Assembly: GCA_041725955.1 (NCBI GenBank)
Contig: JBGRQE010000007.1
Span: forward strand, 39,301 to 103,300
Source: JBGRPZ01 sp041725955
GTDB taxonomy: Bacteria > Bacteroidota > Bacteroidia > Bacteroidales > JBGRPZ01
Length of the DNA stretch: 64,000 nt
Reading direction: 5' to 3'
Position 1 is the first letter of the stretch; each line of letters opens with the position of its first letter. Positions 55,075-62,158 of this stretch are shown piece after piece. The notes under the pieces were generated by a model. That model had not been told where the DNA came from. It did no database searches and saw only the letters and a list, made by a program, of their open reading frames with translations. The position numbers and the translations under genes are program-made.

Positions 55075-55449
55075 ATGATTTGCTACCATCGATTTACAAA
55101 CAATTACTTATCTTTTGAAACCGGGGATATTCTTTGTGGAAATTATAAATTTCAAGAATTAGGATTAATTCTATCCTTTAAAAAGGACCAAAACAATAAT
55201 TACTATGCGCAAATAAATTCGGACAAGAGCGATAAAGATTTAAAGAATAAAGAAAGGTGCATAGAAGATCTTCAATTTGATATGAGTCAAGACAAATGGA
55301 TAAATGGCACTTTCTTGAATCCTATAAATAAGAAAACATACAACTGTGAACTTATACCAGAGACCCCTACAAATATTAGAATAATCTTAAGAAATAAGTT
55401 ATATAAAAATGAGCAACAAATAATGAGCATTCTCAAATTAGAAAACTAA
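55075..55449 (+). CDS. Small protein of unknown function, DUF2147-like C-terminus
   Basis: The 124-residue frame starts at an ATG at 55075 after AAAAAGGACTTTTT. There is no signal peptide. The central WINGTFLNPINKKTYNCEL resembles the W-x-G-x-I-x-D-P-x-x-G-K-x-Y-x-C pattern of DUF2147 proteins, but those are usually exported and longer. This may be a divergent or eroded member. A hairpin follows within 30 bp of the stop, which supports a real gene. Confidence 0.5.
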   Translation: MICYHRFTNNYLSFETGDILCGNYKFQELGLILSFKKDQNNNYYAQINSDKSDKDLKNKERCIEDLQFDMSQDKWINGTFLNPINKKTYNCELIPETPTNIRIILRNKLYKNEQQIMSILKLEN

Positions 55450-55473
55450 GGGTGCCTAAATTCCAAAAAAAGA

Positions 55474-55497
55474 GTACCGTAATAAAAAGTACGGTAC
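55474..55497 (+). terminator. Hairpin after the DUF2147-like gene
   Basis: GTACCGTA (55474-55481) pairs perfectly with TACGGTAC (55490-55497), followed by CCTCTTCCTT. The T tract is weak, so it may be a terminator or a processing signal. Confidence 0.65.
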
Positions 55498-55594
55498 CCT
55501 CTTCCTTATAAAAAAACCATCAAACCACCCATCTTGGATATTAACGATACTTATTGTTTATTTTTTACAAAAGGATTGTATTTTTGTGAAAATT

Positions 55595-56770
55595 ATGACT
55601 ACTATCATTTCTATTGGACTGGCACAAGCTTTATTTTCAAGCTTAGTATTGATTACCGAAAAAAACAAAAAAATTGCCGATAAAATATTAATTTGTTGGT
55701 TATTGCTAATGGCCTTGAACTTTGGTTTTATCTTATATCGCCTTTGTTTTCAAAATGACTTTTTAATCGATGTAGTCACTATTCTTGCTCATGGCCCTCT
55801 ATGCTATCTATATGCAGAGGCCTTAATGAAAGGCTCAACTAAATTTAAGAGAAAGAAATTACTACATTTAGTTCCTTTTGTTATATTTTTAATAGCATTC
55901 TCAATTCTCGAACTTATCAAAGGAGTGGGTTGGTTTCACTCATTTTTAAAAACAGATCAAAAGCAGTTTCCTCTCCTTTGGTTCTCATTTACCAGTTGTA
56001 TTTTTCTTGTTTTTATAATCTACTTCTGGAAATTATTCTTCCTTGTGAAAAAGCATCGTAGAAAGATTCGAAATCATTTTTCTTATGAATCTGAGCAAAT
56101 AAACTTACATTGGATTTTAGGTATTGCGACATTTATGTTTTTAGGATACTCAACTCTTTTCCTTGGAGAGGTAATTTACAAAATTTCAGGGAATTACATT
56201 TACCCTCTATTTATATTTCATATTTCACTAACATGCATTGCCTATGGAGTTAGTTACTTTGGCATAAAACAACCTTCTATATTTGGCCCTACAAAAAACA
56301 AAAAACATATAATCCCTATCTTACCAGAAAAGGCTTCTGTATTATATGAAGAAGAAAAAACTATAATTATAGAAACTCCAAAATATGCTAAAAGTGGATT
56401 AACCACACAGAATGCAGCAAAATTAAAAGAAAGAGTTTTAGATTATATGCACCAGGAAAAACCTTTTCTTAAGGGAGACCTTACAATTCAAGATATTGCC
56501 AACCATATGAATACTCCAAGACATTATTTAACACAAGTAATCAATGAACAACTAAATAAAAACTTTTATTCCTTTATAAATGATTTTAGAATTGAGGAAT
56601 TCAAATTACAAATAACAAAACCTGAAAATAATAATTTAACAATTCTAGCAATCGCTTTCAACTGTGGTTTTAATTCAAAATCAACATTTAACAATTACTT
56701 TAAACAAAGTACAGGAATGACACCTACACAATTTAAAAAACAACAAAAAGAACTGTCTTTACATAATTAG
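55595..56770 (+). CDS. Membrane-bound AraC-family transcriptional regulator
   Basis: I start at the ATG at 55595 (391 residues); a GTG at 55586 is also in frame. The N-terminal ~220 residues contain about seven hydrophobic helices. The C-terminal ~100 are an AraC DNA-binding domain with two helix-turn-helix units: LTIQDIANHMNTPRHYLTQVINEQL and LAIAFNCGFNSKSTFNNYFKQSTGMTPTQFK. Membrane AraC regulators of this layout occur widely in Bacteroidota. No target is adjacent except the convergent sigma-54 activator. The ligand is unknown. Confidence 0.9.
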   Translation: MTTIISIGLAQALFSSLVLITEKNKKIADKILICWLLLMALNFGFILYRLCFQNDFLIDVVTILAHGPLCYLYAEALMKGSTKFKRKKLLHLVPFVIFLIAFSILELIKGVGWFHSFLKTDQKQFPLLWFSFTSCIFLVFIIYFWKLFFLVKKHRRKIRNHFSYESEQINLHWILGIATFMFLGYSTLFLGEVIYKISGNYIYPLFIFHISLTCIAYGVSYFGIKQPSIFGPTKNKKHIIPILPEKASVLYEEEKTIIIETPKYAKSGLTTQNAAKLKERVLDYMHQEKPFLKGDLTIQDIANHMNTPRHYLTQVINEQLNKNFYSFINDFRIEEFKLQITKPENNNLTILAIAFNCGFNSKSTFNNYFKQSTGMTPTQFKKQQKELSLHN

Positions 56771-56790
56771 TTATAATAGTTATATTAACT

Positions 56791-56819
56791 AAAAAACATC
56801 CTCCTAATAATAAGAAGGA
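56791..56819 (-). terminator. Terminator of the sigma-54 activator gene
   Basis: TCCTCCT (56799-56805) pairs with AGAAGGA (56813-56819), one mismatch. On the minus strand a run of six T follows at 56796-56791. It lies just past the stop at 56824. Confidence 0.6.
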
Positions 56820-56823
56820 CATT

Positions 56824-58680
56824 CTACTTCTCTATATTATATTTTTTCATTTTCAAATACAATGTATTGCGGCTAATATTTAAGGCCTTTGCAACCTTCG
56901 ACACATTCCCTTTCAGCACTTTAATAGCTTTGGTAATTGCATCTTTTTCAAGATCCTCAAGAGGTTTAATAACATAATTATTTTGTGCATTAGCCAAATG
57001 AGGATAATCAGACTCTGGAGTATCTACAAATCTAGCTTTTGTTTCACTATCTATTTCTATAGTTCCATCTAAGTTTACTACTTTTTCAATAAAATTTTCA
57101 AGCTCTCGAATATTCCCAGGCCAATCATACTTCAATAAAATTTCGTGAATCTCTGAACTAAGCTCTGGAATGGGTTTTTTCAGTTTATGCGCTTTCAGTT
57201 TTAAAAAGTATCTTGCTAGAATAGGAACATCTGTAGCTCTTTCTTTTAAAGAAGGTAATTTCAATGGAATAACACTTAAACGATAAAACAAGTCTAAGCG
57301 AAACTTCCCTTTTTTCACTTCCTCTTCTAGGTTTCTATGAGTAGCAGCAATAATTCTAACATTAACACTTGTTGGTTTTTCTCCTCCCACTCTGGTTACC
57401 ATACCATCTTGAATAGCCCGTAGTAGTTTCACTTGCATATCCATTGGCATATCTCCAATTTCATCTAAAAACAAAGTTCCATTATCTGCCAACTCAAATT
57501 TACCTGGATGCCCCCCTTTTCTTGCTCCTGTAAATGCACCATCTTCATATCCGAACAATTCACTTTCAATTAAACTTGGTGATATTGCACCACAATTTAT
57601 GGCTACAAACCCCTGATTACGACGATCTGATGCATTATGGATTGCTTGTGCAAACACCTCCTTTCCTGTTCCACTTGGACCATTAATCAAAACAGTAGAA
57701 GGACTATTTGCGACTTTCTTTGCCTTTTCAATAACATTTAATAGTGCAGGACTAGATCCAATTAAATGATCAAATGTAAACCAAGCTCTTCCCACCGAAA
57801 ATTTATTCAGTAGTGATAAGACTTTTGCATAAGGTCTAAAAGAAAAGAGTATTCCATGATGTTCTCCTTCTTTTGTTCGGATAGGATAAGCACTAAATAA
57901 AAATTTGTCTTGAACATCATCTAAATTAAACGAGAACTCTTCATCCTGAAAAGTATTATTATTTAATATAACTTCCCTTACTTTATGGAAATCGCTAAAT
58001 AATTCATGAATACTTTTATCAATCAAATAGCTTCTTCGAATATTTAATGTTCGACATGCAGTATCATTCACCCAATGAATATGGTCATTCAAATCAATAG
58101 CAAATAATCCAAAAGATAAATTATTCATCATTGACCAAGCAAACTGGTTAGATTCAAAAAGTTGTTTCGTTATATGCCTGTTTTCATAACGATTTTCAAT
58201 AGCCCGTGCTGCGGCAACAACCATTCCAAGACTGTGAGGATGTATATCTACAGCAAAACCAGCCAGTTCTAGAGTTCCAATTACATTTCCATGAAAATCA
58301 TGTATAGGAGCAGCAGAGCAGGTCATTGGTCTACTCATAATGCCATCTAATGCTGCAGCCTTATGCTGAATAGGCTTATTTTCAAAAATTGCTAAACTAA
58401 CAGCATTTTCACCTATATAATTTTCTGTTAAAAATTCTCCTTCAGCAAACCTTGTTTGACTATGGGCCCTTAAACGATCACCCTCACCAAGTACTTTAAG
58501 GATCTTTCCCTTTTCATTAGTAAGAACGAGATAAACATCTTTGCCATCAATAGATTCATATAAAGAATTCATAAATGAAACTGAAGATTTTATTAATTCT
58601 ACATCTTGTGTCTTTCTCCTCTTTAATTCCTCCAAATCAGGAAAAGATTTTTCATAATTATTCAATTGCTTATCCACCAC
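56824..58680 (-). CDS. Sigma-54-dependent activator, GAF-PAS-AAA-Fis (AcoR-like)
   Basis: The protein has 618 residues; the start is a GTG at 58680 or 58677, since no ATG is near. Residues ~30-165 form a GAF domain, ~185-285 a PAS domain. The AAA+ domain has Walker A GPSGTGKE (334-341), the sigma-54 contact motif GAFTGA (381-386) and LFLDEIGDMP. The last ~45 residues are a Fis-type helix-turn-helix (VSKVAKALNISRNTLYLKMKKY). The layout is that of AcoR-type activators. It is divergent from the hydrogenase-like operon, and the gap holds three palindromes and a sigma-54 promoter, so it most probably controls that operon. The PAS or GAF ligand is unknown. Confidence 0.94.
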   Translation of the reverse strand: MVDKQLNNYEKSFPDLEELKRRKTQDVELIKSSVSFMNSLYESIDGKDVYLVLTNEKGKILKVLGEGDRLRAHSQTRFAEGEFLTENYIGENAVSLAIFENKPIQHKAAALDGIMSRPMTCSAAPIHDFHGNVIGTLELAGFAVDIHPHSLGMVVAAARAIENRYENRHITKQLFESNQFAWSMMNNLSFGLFAIDLNDHIHWVNDTACRTLNIRRSYLIDKSIHELFSDFHKVREVILNNNTFQDEEFSFNLDDVQDKFLFSAYPIRTKEGEHHGILFSFRPYAKVLSLLNKFSVGRAWFTFDHLIGSSPALLNVIEKAKKVANSPSTVLINGPSGTGKEVFAQAIHNASDRRNQGFVAINCGAISPSLIESELFGYEDGAFTGARKGGHPGKFELADNGTLFLDEIGDMPMDMQVKLLRAIQDGMVTRVGGEKPTSVNVRIIAATHRNLEEEVKKGKFRLDLFYRLSVIPLKLPSLKERATDVPILARYFLKLKAHKLKKPIPELSSEIHEILLKYDWPGNIRELENFIEKVVNLDGTIEIDSETKARFVDTPESDYPHLANAQNNYVIKPLEDLEKDAITKAIKVLKGNVSKVAKALNISRNTLYLKMKKYNIEK

Positions 58681-58803
58681 ACTAATTTTTAATTCCCAAA
58701 CACAAATTTAAGATCTTGAATGCAAGACAAACACAACTCCAAAGAAAATATTTTCAAAAAAACAGGAAAAATATCACCTTGAATATAAACTTTGATAATC
58801 AAA

Positions 58804-58871
58804 CGTCACATTTTAGGACATTGTATAATTTTAGGACATACAAAAAATCAATTTTGTCATTAATTAGGACA
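58804..58871 (+). promoter_or_regulatory. Three-site enhancer (TGTC-N9-GACA palindromes) for the sigma-54 activator
   Basis: Three 17-bp imperfect palindromes match TGTC-N9-GACA: CGTC-ACATTTTAG-GACA at 58804-58820, TGTA-TAATTTTAG-GACA at 58822-58838, and TGTC-ATTAATTAG-GACA at 58855-58871. All share the right half TTAGGACA. They lie 75-140 bp upstream of the sigma-54 promoter, the usual distance for enhancer sites. Binding by the adjacent Fis-type activator is inference. Confidence 0.7.
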
Positions 58872-58945
58872 GTATTTAAGTCTCATTTTAAGGGCTCAAA
58901 AGGCATTATCAACCAAACCCTTACTACACAAGGATTTATACTTTT

Positions 58946-58960
58946 TGGCACGCTATTTGA
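58946..58960 (+). promoter_or_regulatory. Sigma-54 promoter of the hydrogenase-like operon or a leader RNA
   Basis: The sequence TGGCACGCTATTTGA fits TGGCACG-N4-TTGC, with GG at -24 and GA instead of GC at -12, and correct spacing. Transcription would begin near 58971, about 490 bp ahead of the first operon ATG. Confidence 0.75.
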
Positions 58961-59199
58961 AAAGCTCATATTCGTAAGGCAATAAGTGGTGAGAAATTTG
59001 AATAATATACTTGCGAAGAACCCATAAATTAAGAAGAGCAATATTAATTATTCGTTCAACACACTATTCTCCACTACAAATAGATTTGGGGAGCCATTAA
59101 ACAGTTAGACGTTCTTATATAGACTAGCACTGAAATAGGAATTAAAATTCGACACCAAATTATTATTAGGGATAGCAAAAAATTGGTGCTTTGAATTTT

Positions 59200-59286
59200 G
59201 AAGAACCCATTGAAAAGACGAAGGTGTGCATCCGAGAGGAGTCATTACCCGATACTATTTCAGGTTTAATGGTTCTCCATTTTTTT
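59200..59286 (+). terminator. Structured RNA element ending in a T7 tract
   Basis: GAAGAACCCATT (59200-59211) pairs with AATGGTTCTCC (59268-59278), one bulged C, around a 56-nt interior that can fold further (GAC with GTC, ACC with GGT). Seven T follow. It could be a terminator closing a ~315-nt transcript from the sigma-54 promoter, or a switch controlling read-through. The GAAGAACCCAT arm is duplicated at 59015-59025. I do not recognise a known riboswitch class. Confidence 0.55.
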
Positions 59287-59387
59287 AAAAAACGAAGAAT
59301 AAAAAAACATATATAATTAATCAAACGAAGAACTTTTTAATTAATCTTACGATCAGTAAGTTGATTTTTTATTTGCCAATATCCTCT

Positions 59388-59427
59388 TTACCGTAATTGG
59401 TCCTGAAATGCAGGATCAATTCGGTAA
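59388..59427 (+). promoter_or_regulatory. Strong hairpin in the leader of the hydrogenase-like operon
   Basis: TTACCGTAATTGGTCCTG (59388-59405) pairs with CAGGATCAATTCGGTAA (59411-59427), with one bulged T and one G-U pair, and a 5-nt loop. It ends 31 bp before the ATG at 59459. It may be an operator, a translation-control hairpin or an mRNA-stability element. No T tract follows. Confidence 0.65.
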
Positions 59428-59458
59428 TAGCGGTAACATAAATTGAAAATATTTAGAG

Positions 59459-60070
59459 ATGAGCCAAGTTCGACAAATACCTGAAGGAACATTGAAAAGA
59501 CTGAACAAATACTTAAGTATTTTGAGGGCTTTTAACAAGAGAAACCGTGAATATATCACAAATGCTCATCTTTCCTCTTTTGTAGATCAAAGTATTCAAA
59601 CCATAAGAAAAGACTTAGATCATGTAGATTCATGGACAAGTAATTCTGAAATCCACAATATTGAATACCTTATTAAGATAACTGAAGCTTATTTAGGATT
59701 TACAAATACAGAAGAAGCTTTTTTAATAATTGAAAATAATCTTCATACAGAAGATATTATATCCATTATTAAAGAAAAGATAAAAATAAAAATTATAGCA
59801 GTTTTTTCTGAAAACAAAAAAGATTCAGAAAATTATAAAAAGGATAATATCAAAATTCTAGACCTCTCAAAACTAGAAGAATTATCTGATCGGATGCACA
59901 TAAAAACCGCTGTTGTGGTTGCAAAACCAAACAACGCTCAAAGTATGGTTAACTGCTTAAGTGACTATGGCTTTTTGAAGATTTATAATTGTTCAAAAGC
60001 CCAACTGATTTCTTCCGACTGCATTAAAATGTTAGAATGTAATCAATACTTTGAAAATATATTGTTGTAA
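59459..60070 (+). CDS. Rex-like redox regulator with degenerate NAD-binding domain
   Basis: The 203-residue protein has a Rex-type winged helix at the N-terminus (IPEGTLKRLNKYLSIL, then QTIRKDLDHV). The C-terminal half still follows Rex: IIAVFSEN, IKILDLSKLEEL, TAVVVAKPNNAQSMVNCLSDYGFLKIYNCS. But the glycine-rich GxGxLG loop that binds NAD(H) is absent, and the Asp after strand 2 (AAFD in Rex) reads AVFS. It probably does not sense NADH/NAD+ in the normal way. It is the first gene of the hydrogenase-like operon, so a redox or hydrogen-related regulatory role is inferred. Confidence 0.85.
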   Translation: MSQVRQIPEGTLKRLNKYLSILRAFNKRNREYITNAHLSSFVDQSIQTIRKDLDHVDSWTSNSEIHNIEYLIKITEAYLGFTNTEEAFLIIENNLHTEDIISIIKEKIKIKIIAVFSENKKDSENYKKDNIKILDLSKLEELSDRMHIKTAVVVAKPNNAQSMVNCLSDYGFLKIYNCSKAQLISSDCIKMLECNQYFENILL

Positions 60071-60115
60071 GAATTAAAATATAGGTAACAAGTATATAAC
60101 ATTGGGGATAGTTAT

Positions 60116-60161
60116 GGAAGCTCTGTCGTATTTGGGGAAGACAGGCTTCCTTACTTTTTTT
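60116..60161 (+). terminator. Intra-operon intrinsic terminator/attenuator
   Basis: GGAAGC-T-CTGTC (60116-60127) pairs with GACAGGCTTCC (60140-60150), 11 bp with one bulged T. A T7 run ends the element at 60161. It stands 46 bp after the Rex-like stop and 20 bp before the next ATG, so it should limit or control transcription of the downstream three genes. Confidence 0.85.
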
Positions 60162-60181
60162 CCAAGCAGCAAGGCGGAAAT

Positions 60182-60424
60182 ATGGAAAACAAAACTCAAA
60201 TTGTCATTTGCTTAGGAAGCAGCTGTTTTTCAAGAGGAAATGCAAAAAACCTGGAAATAATAAAAGATTATTTGGAAAAAAACAATCTTAACGACAAGGT
60301 TGATTTCAGAGGAAAACTCTGCTCAGGGAATTGCAATAAAGGTCCTGTCATAATTGTAAATGACAAAACATACGAAAATGTAGAAGAAAACTGCATACCT
60401 CTAATTCTTGATGAATATTTTTAA
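60182..60424 (+). CDS. Thioredoxin-like [2Fe-2S] ferredoxin
   Basis: The 80-residue protein has the four Cys of NuoE/HndA-type [2Fe-2S] domains: Cys10 and Cys15 (CLGSSC), Cys47 and Cys51 (CSGNC). Such a small domain carries electrons between NADH- or ferredoxin-linked modules and hydrogenases. It starts 20 bp after the attenuator and ends 8 bp before the hydrogenase-like gene. Confidence 0.92.
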   Translation: MENKTQIVICLGSSCFSRGNAKNLEIIKDYLEKNNLNDKVDFRGKLCSGNCNKGPVIIVNDKTYENVEENCIPLILDEYF

Positions 60425-60432
60425 ATATATAA

Positions 60433-62148
60433 ATGTCTGCTCAAGCTATATATACAGAAAAAAACAATTGCCAGGATTGTTACAAATGTATCCGAAGATG
60501 TCCTGTTAAAGCAATTAAAGTCACCAATCATAGTGCTTCTGTAATTGGTGATTTATGTATTTATTGTGGTGAATGCATAAAACATTGCCCAGTAAATGCA
60601 AAAAGAGTTCGTGATGACATTCCAAAAGTCATGCATTTACTAGATTCTAAAGAAAAAATATATGCCTCTATAGCACCATCATTTCTAGCAGAATTTAGCG
60701 ATTATGGAAGAGATAAATTAATAAAAGCTCTTATAAGTCTGGGCTTTGAAGGAGTTTCTGAAACTGCAATTGGAGCTGAATTGATTACATCTGGTGTTCA
60801 TTCATATTTAGAAGAACAAGAAAAAGGTGTCTTTATATCTTCCTGTTGTCCCACTGTAGTTGAATTGATTAAAAAATATTATCCCGATCATCAAAATAAC
60901 ATCCTACCTTTTCTCTCTCCAATGCTTGCCCATGGTAAATTTTTGAAGGAAATCTATGGCCAAAATGCAAAGGTAATTTTCATTGGTCCATGTATATCAA
61001 AGAAACAAGAAATTTTATGGGAAAAAGGCTATGTTGATGTAGCCATTTCATTCAGAGACCTAAGAAACATGCTTGATGACGCAGGGATTTTACCTGAATA
61101 CCTAGATAATACTCAAGAAAATATGGTTCCTTATAAAGCCAGAAGAGGAAGTTATTACCCTGTAGATGGTGGAATGATAAAAGGAATTAAGAATGAAGAA
61201 GATAATGACAAAAAAAACACTATTTACATGTCGTTTTCTGGCGTGGATACCATTCAAAAAATTCTGGATAAATTAGATGTAAATCAAGATAAAAAAATAT
61301 TCCTTGAGTTAATGGCTTGTGAAGGAGGTTGTATTAACGGTCCTGAAACTACCCATAAGGTATCACTAGCTGAAAAAAAATTGGAAATCGTTATAAATTC
61401 AGACGATAGACTTCCCATACAAACACTAAGTAAAAACCCATTAGATATAGAATCAAACTACTATCAAACTCCTATTTGTTTAGATAAAAATTTATACTCA
61501 GAAACAGAAATCAAACAAACCTTGAATCTAATTGGGAAAGTTTCGGAAAAAGATGAACTCAATTGTGGTGGTTGTGGATATGATAGTTGTAGAGATTTTG
61601 CGATTGCTGTACTTGAAGAAAAAGCAGAGCGAAGCATGTGCGTAAGTCATATGAGACAAATCGCACAAAATAAGGCTACAGCCCTAATTAGAAAAATGCC
61701 TAGTGGTGTAGTTATTGTAGATGAAGAGTTAAAAGTTGTAGACTCAAATATTAGATTCGCTGAAATATTAGGAGGAGATTTACCAGAAATATTTAAAGAA
61801 AAACCAGGATTAACAGGTGCAGACTTAAAAAAGCTTATAAGCTTCCATAAATTCTTTGCTGGACTTATTCAAAGTGGAGAAAATCAGATAGAAAGAGATG
61901 TGCGTGAGGGCAATCAATATTTTAATGTTTCGTTATTTACCATCCAGCCACATAGATATGTGGGTGCTATTATACGAAACATGCTTGAACCCGAAGTAAA
62001 AAAAGACATCGTTGTTCAACGCACACAAGAAGTTATTAGAAAAAACATGGAGGTAGTTCAGCAAATTGCATACCTAATGGGCGAAAATGCAAGTTTTACT
62101 GAAACTATGCTAAACTCAATACTGGATTCGCATAATTCTGATAAATAA
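60433..62148 (+). CDS. [FeFe]-hydrogenase-like sensory protein with PAS domain
   Basis: The 571-residue protein has two N-terminal [4Fe-4S] sites (Cys13, 16, 19, 23 and Cys42, 45, 48, 52). The H-cluster domain follows: SSCCP with Cys138 and Cys139, GPCISKK with Cys187, and MACEGGC with Cys296 and Cys300. All four H-cluster Cys are present, and the Cys at the proton-relay position (Cys138) is kept, but the Met normally before PC is Gly185. A further Fe-S domain has Cys378, 381, 386 and 403. A PAS domain covers ~420-515 and a helical tail ends the protein. This is the layout of HfsB-like, PAS-containing sensory (group C or related) hydrogenases. It probably senses H2 or redox state and signals through the adjacent phosphatase. 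Confidence 0.93.
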   Translation: MSAQAIYTEKNNCQDCYKCIRRCPVKAIKVTNHSASVIGDLCIYCGECIKHCPVNAKRVRDDIPKVMHLLDSKEKIYASIAPSFLAEFSDYGRDKLIKALISLGFEGVSETAIGAELITSGVHSYLEEQEKGVFISSCCPTVVELIKKYYPDHQNNILPFLSPMLAHGKFLKEIYGQNAKVIFIGPCISKKQEILWEKGYVDVAISFRDLRNMLDDAGILPEYLDNTQENMVPYKARRGSYYPVDGGMIKGIKNEEDNDKKNTIYMSFSGVDTIQKILDKLDVNQDKKIFLELMACEGGCINGPETTHKVSLAEKKLEIVINSDDRLPIQTLSKNPLDIESNYYQTPICLDKNLYSETEIKQTLNLIGKVSEKDELNCGGCGYDSCRDFAIAVLEEKAERSMCVSHMRQIAQNKATALIRKMPSGVVIVDEELKVVDSNIRFAEILGGDLPEIFKEKPGLTGADLKKLISFHKFFAGLIQSGENQIERDVREGNQYFNVSLFTIQPHRYVGAIIRNMLEPEVKKDIVVQRTQEVIRKNMEVVQQIAYLMGENASFTETMLNSILDSHNSDK

Positions 62149-62158
62149 AGTAAAGAAA

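Noticed and set aside
58716..58985. Open frame of 89 codons upstream of the sigma-54 promoter
   Set aside because: It spans the palindromes and the promoter and its composition looks like translated AT-rich DNA.
59200..59286. Glycine or SAM riboswitch
   Set aside because: Short fragments (CGAAGG, TTTCAGG, GAGAGG) recall these classes, but the order and the conserved core do not fit either.
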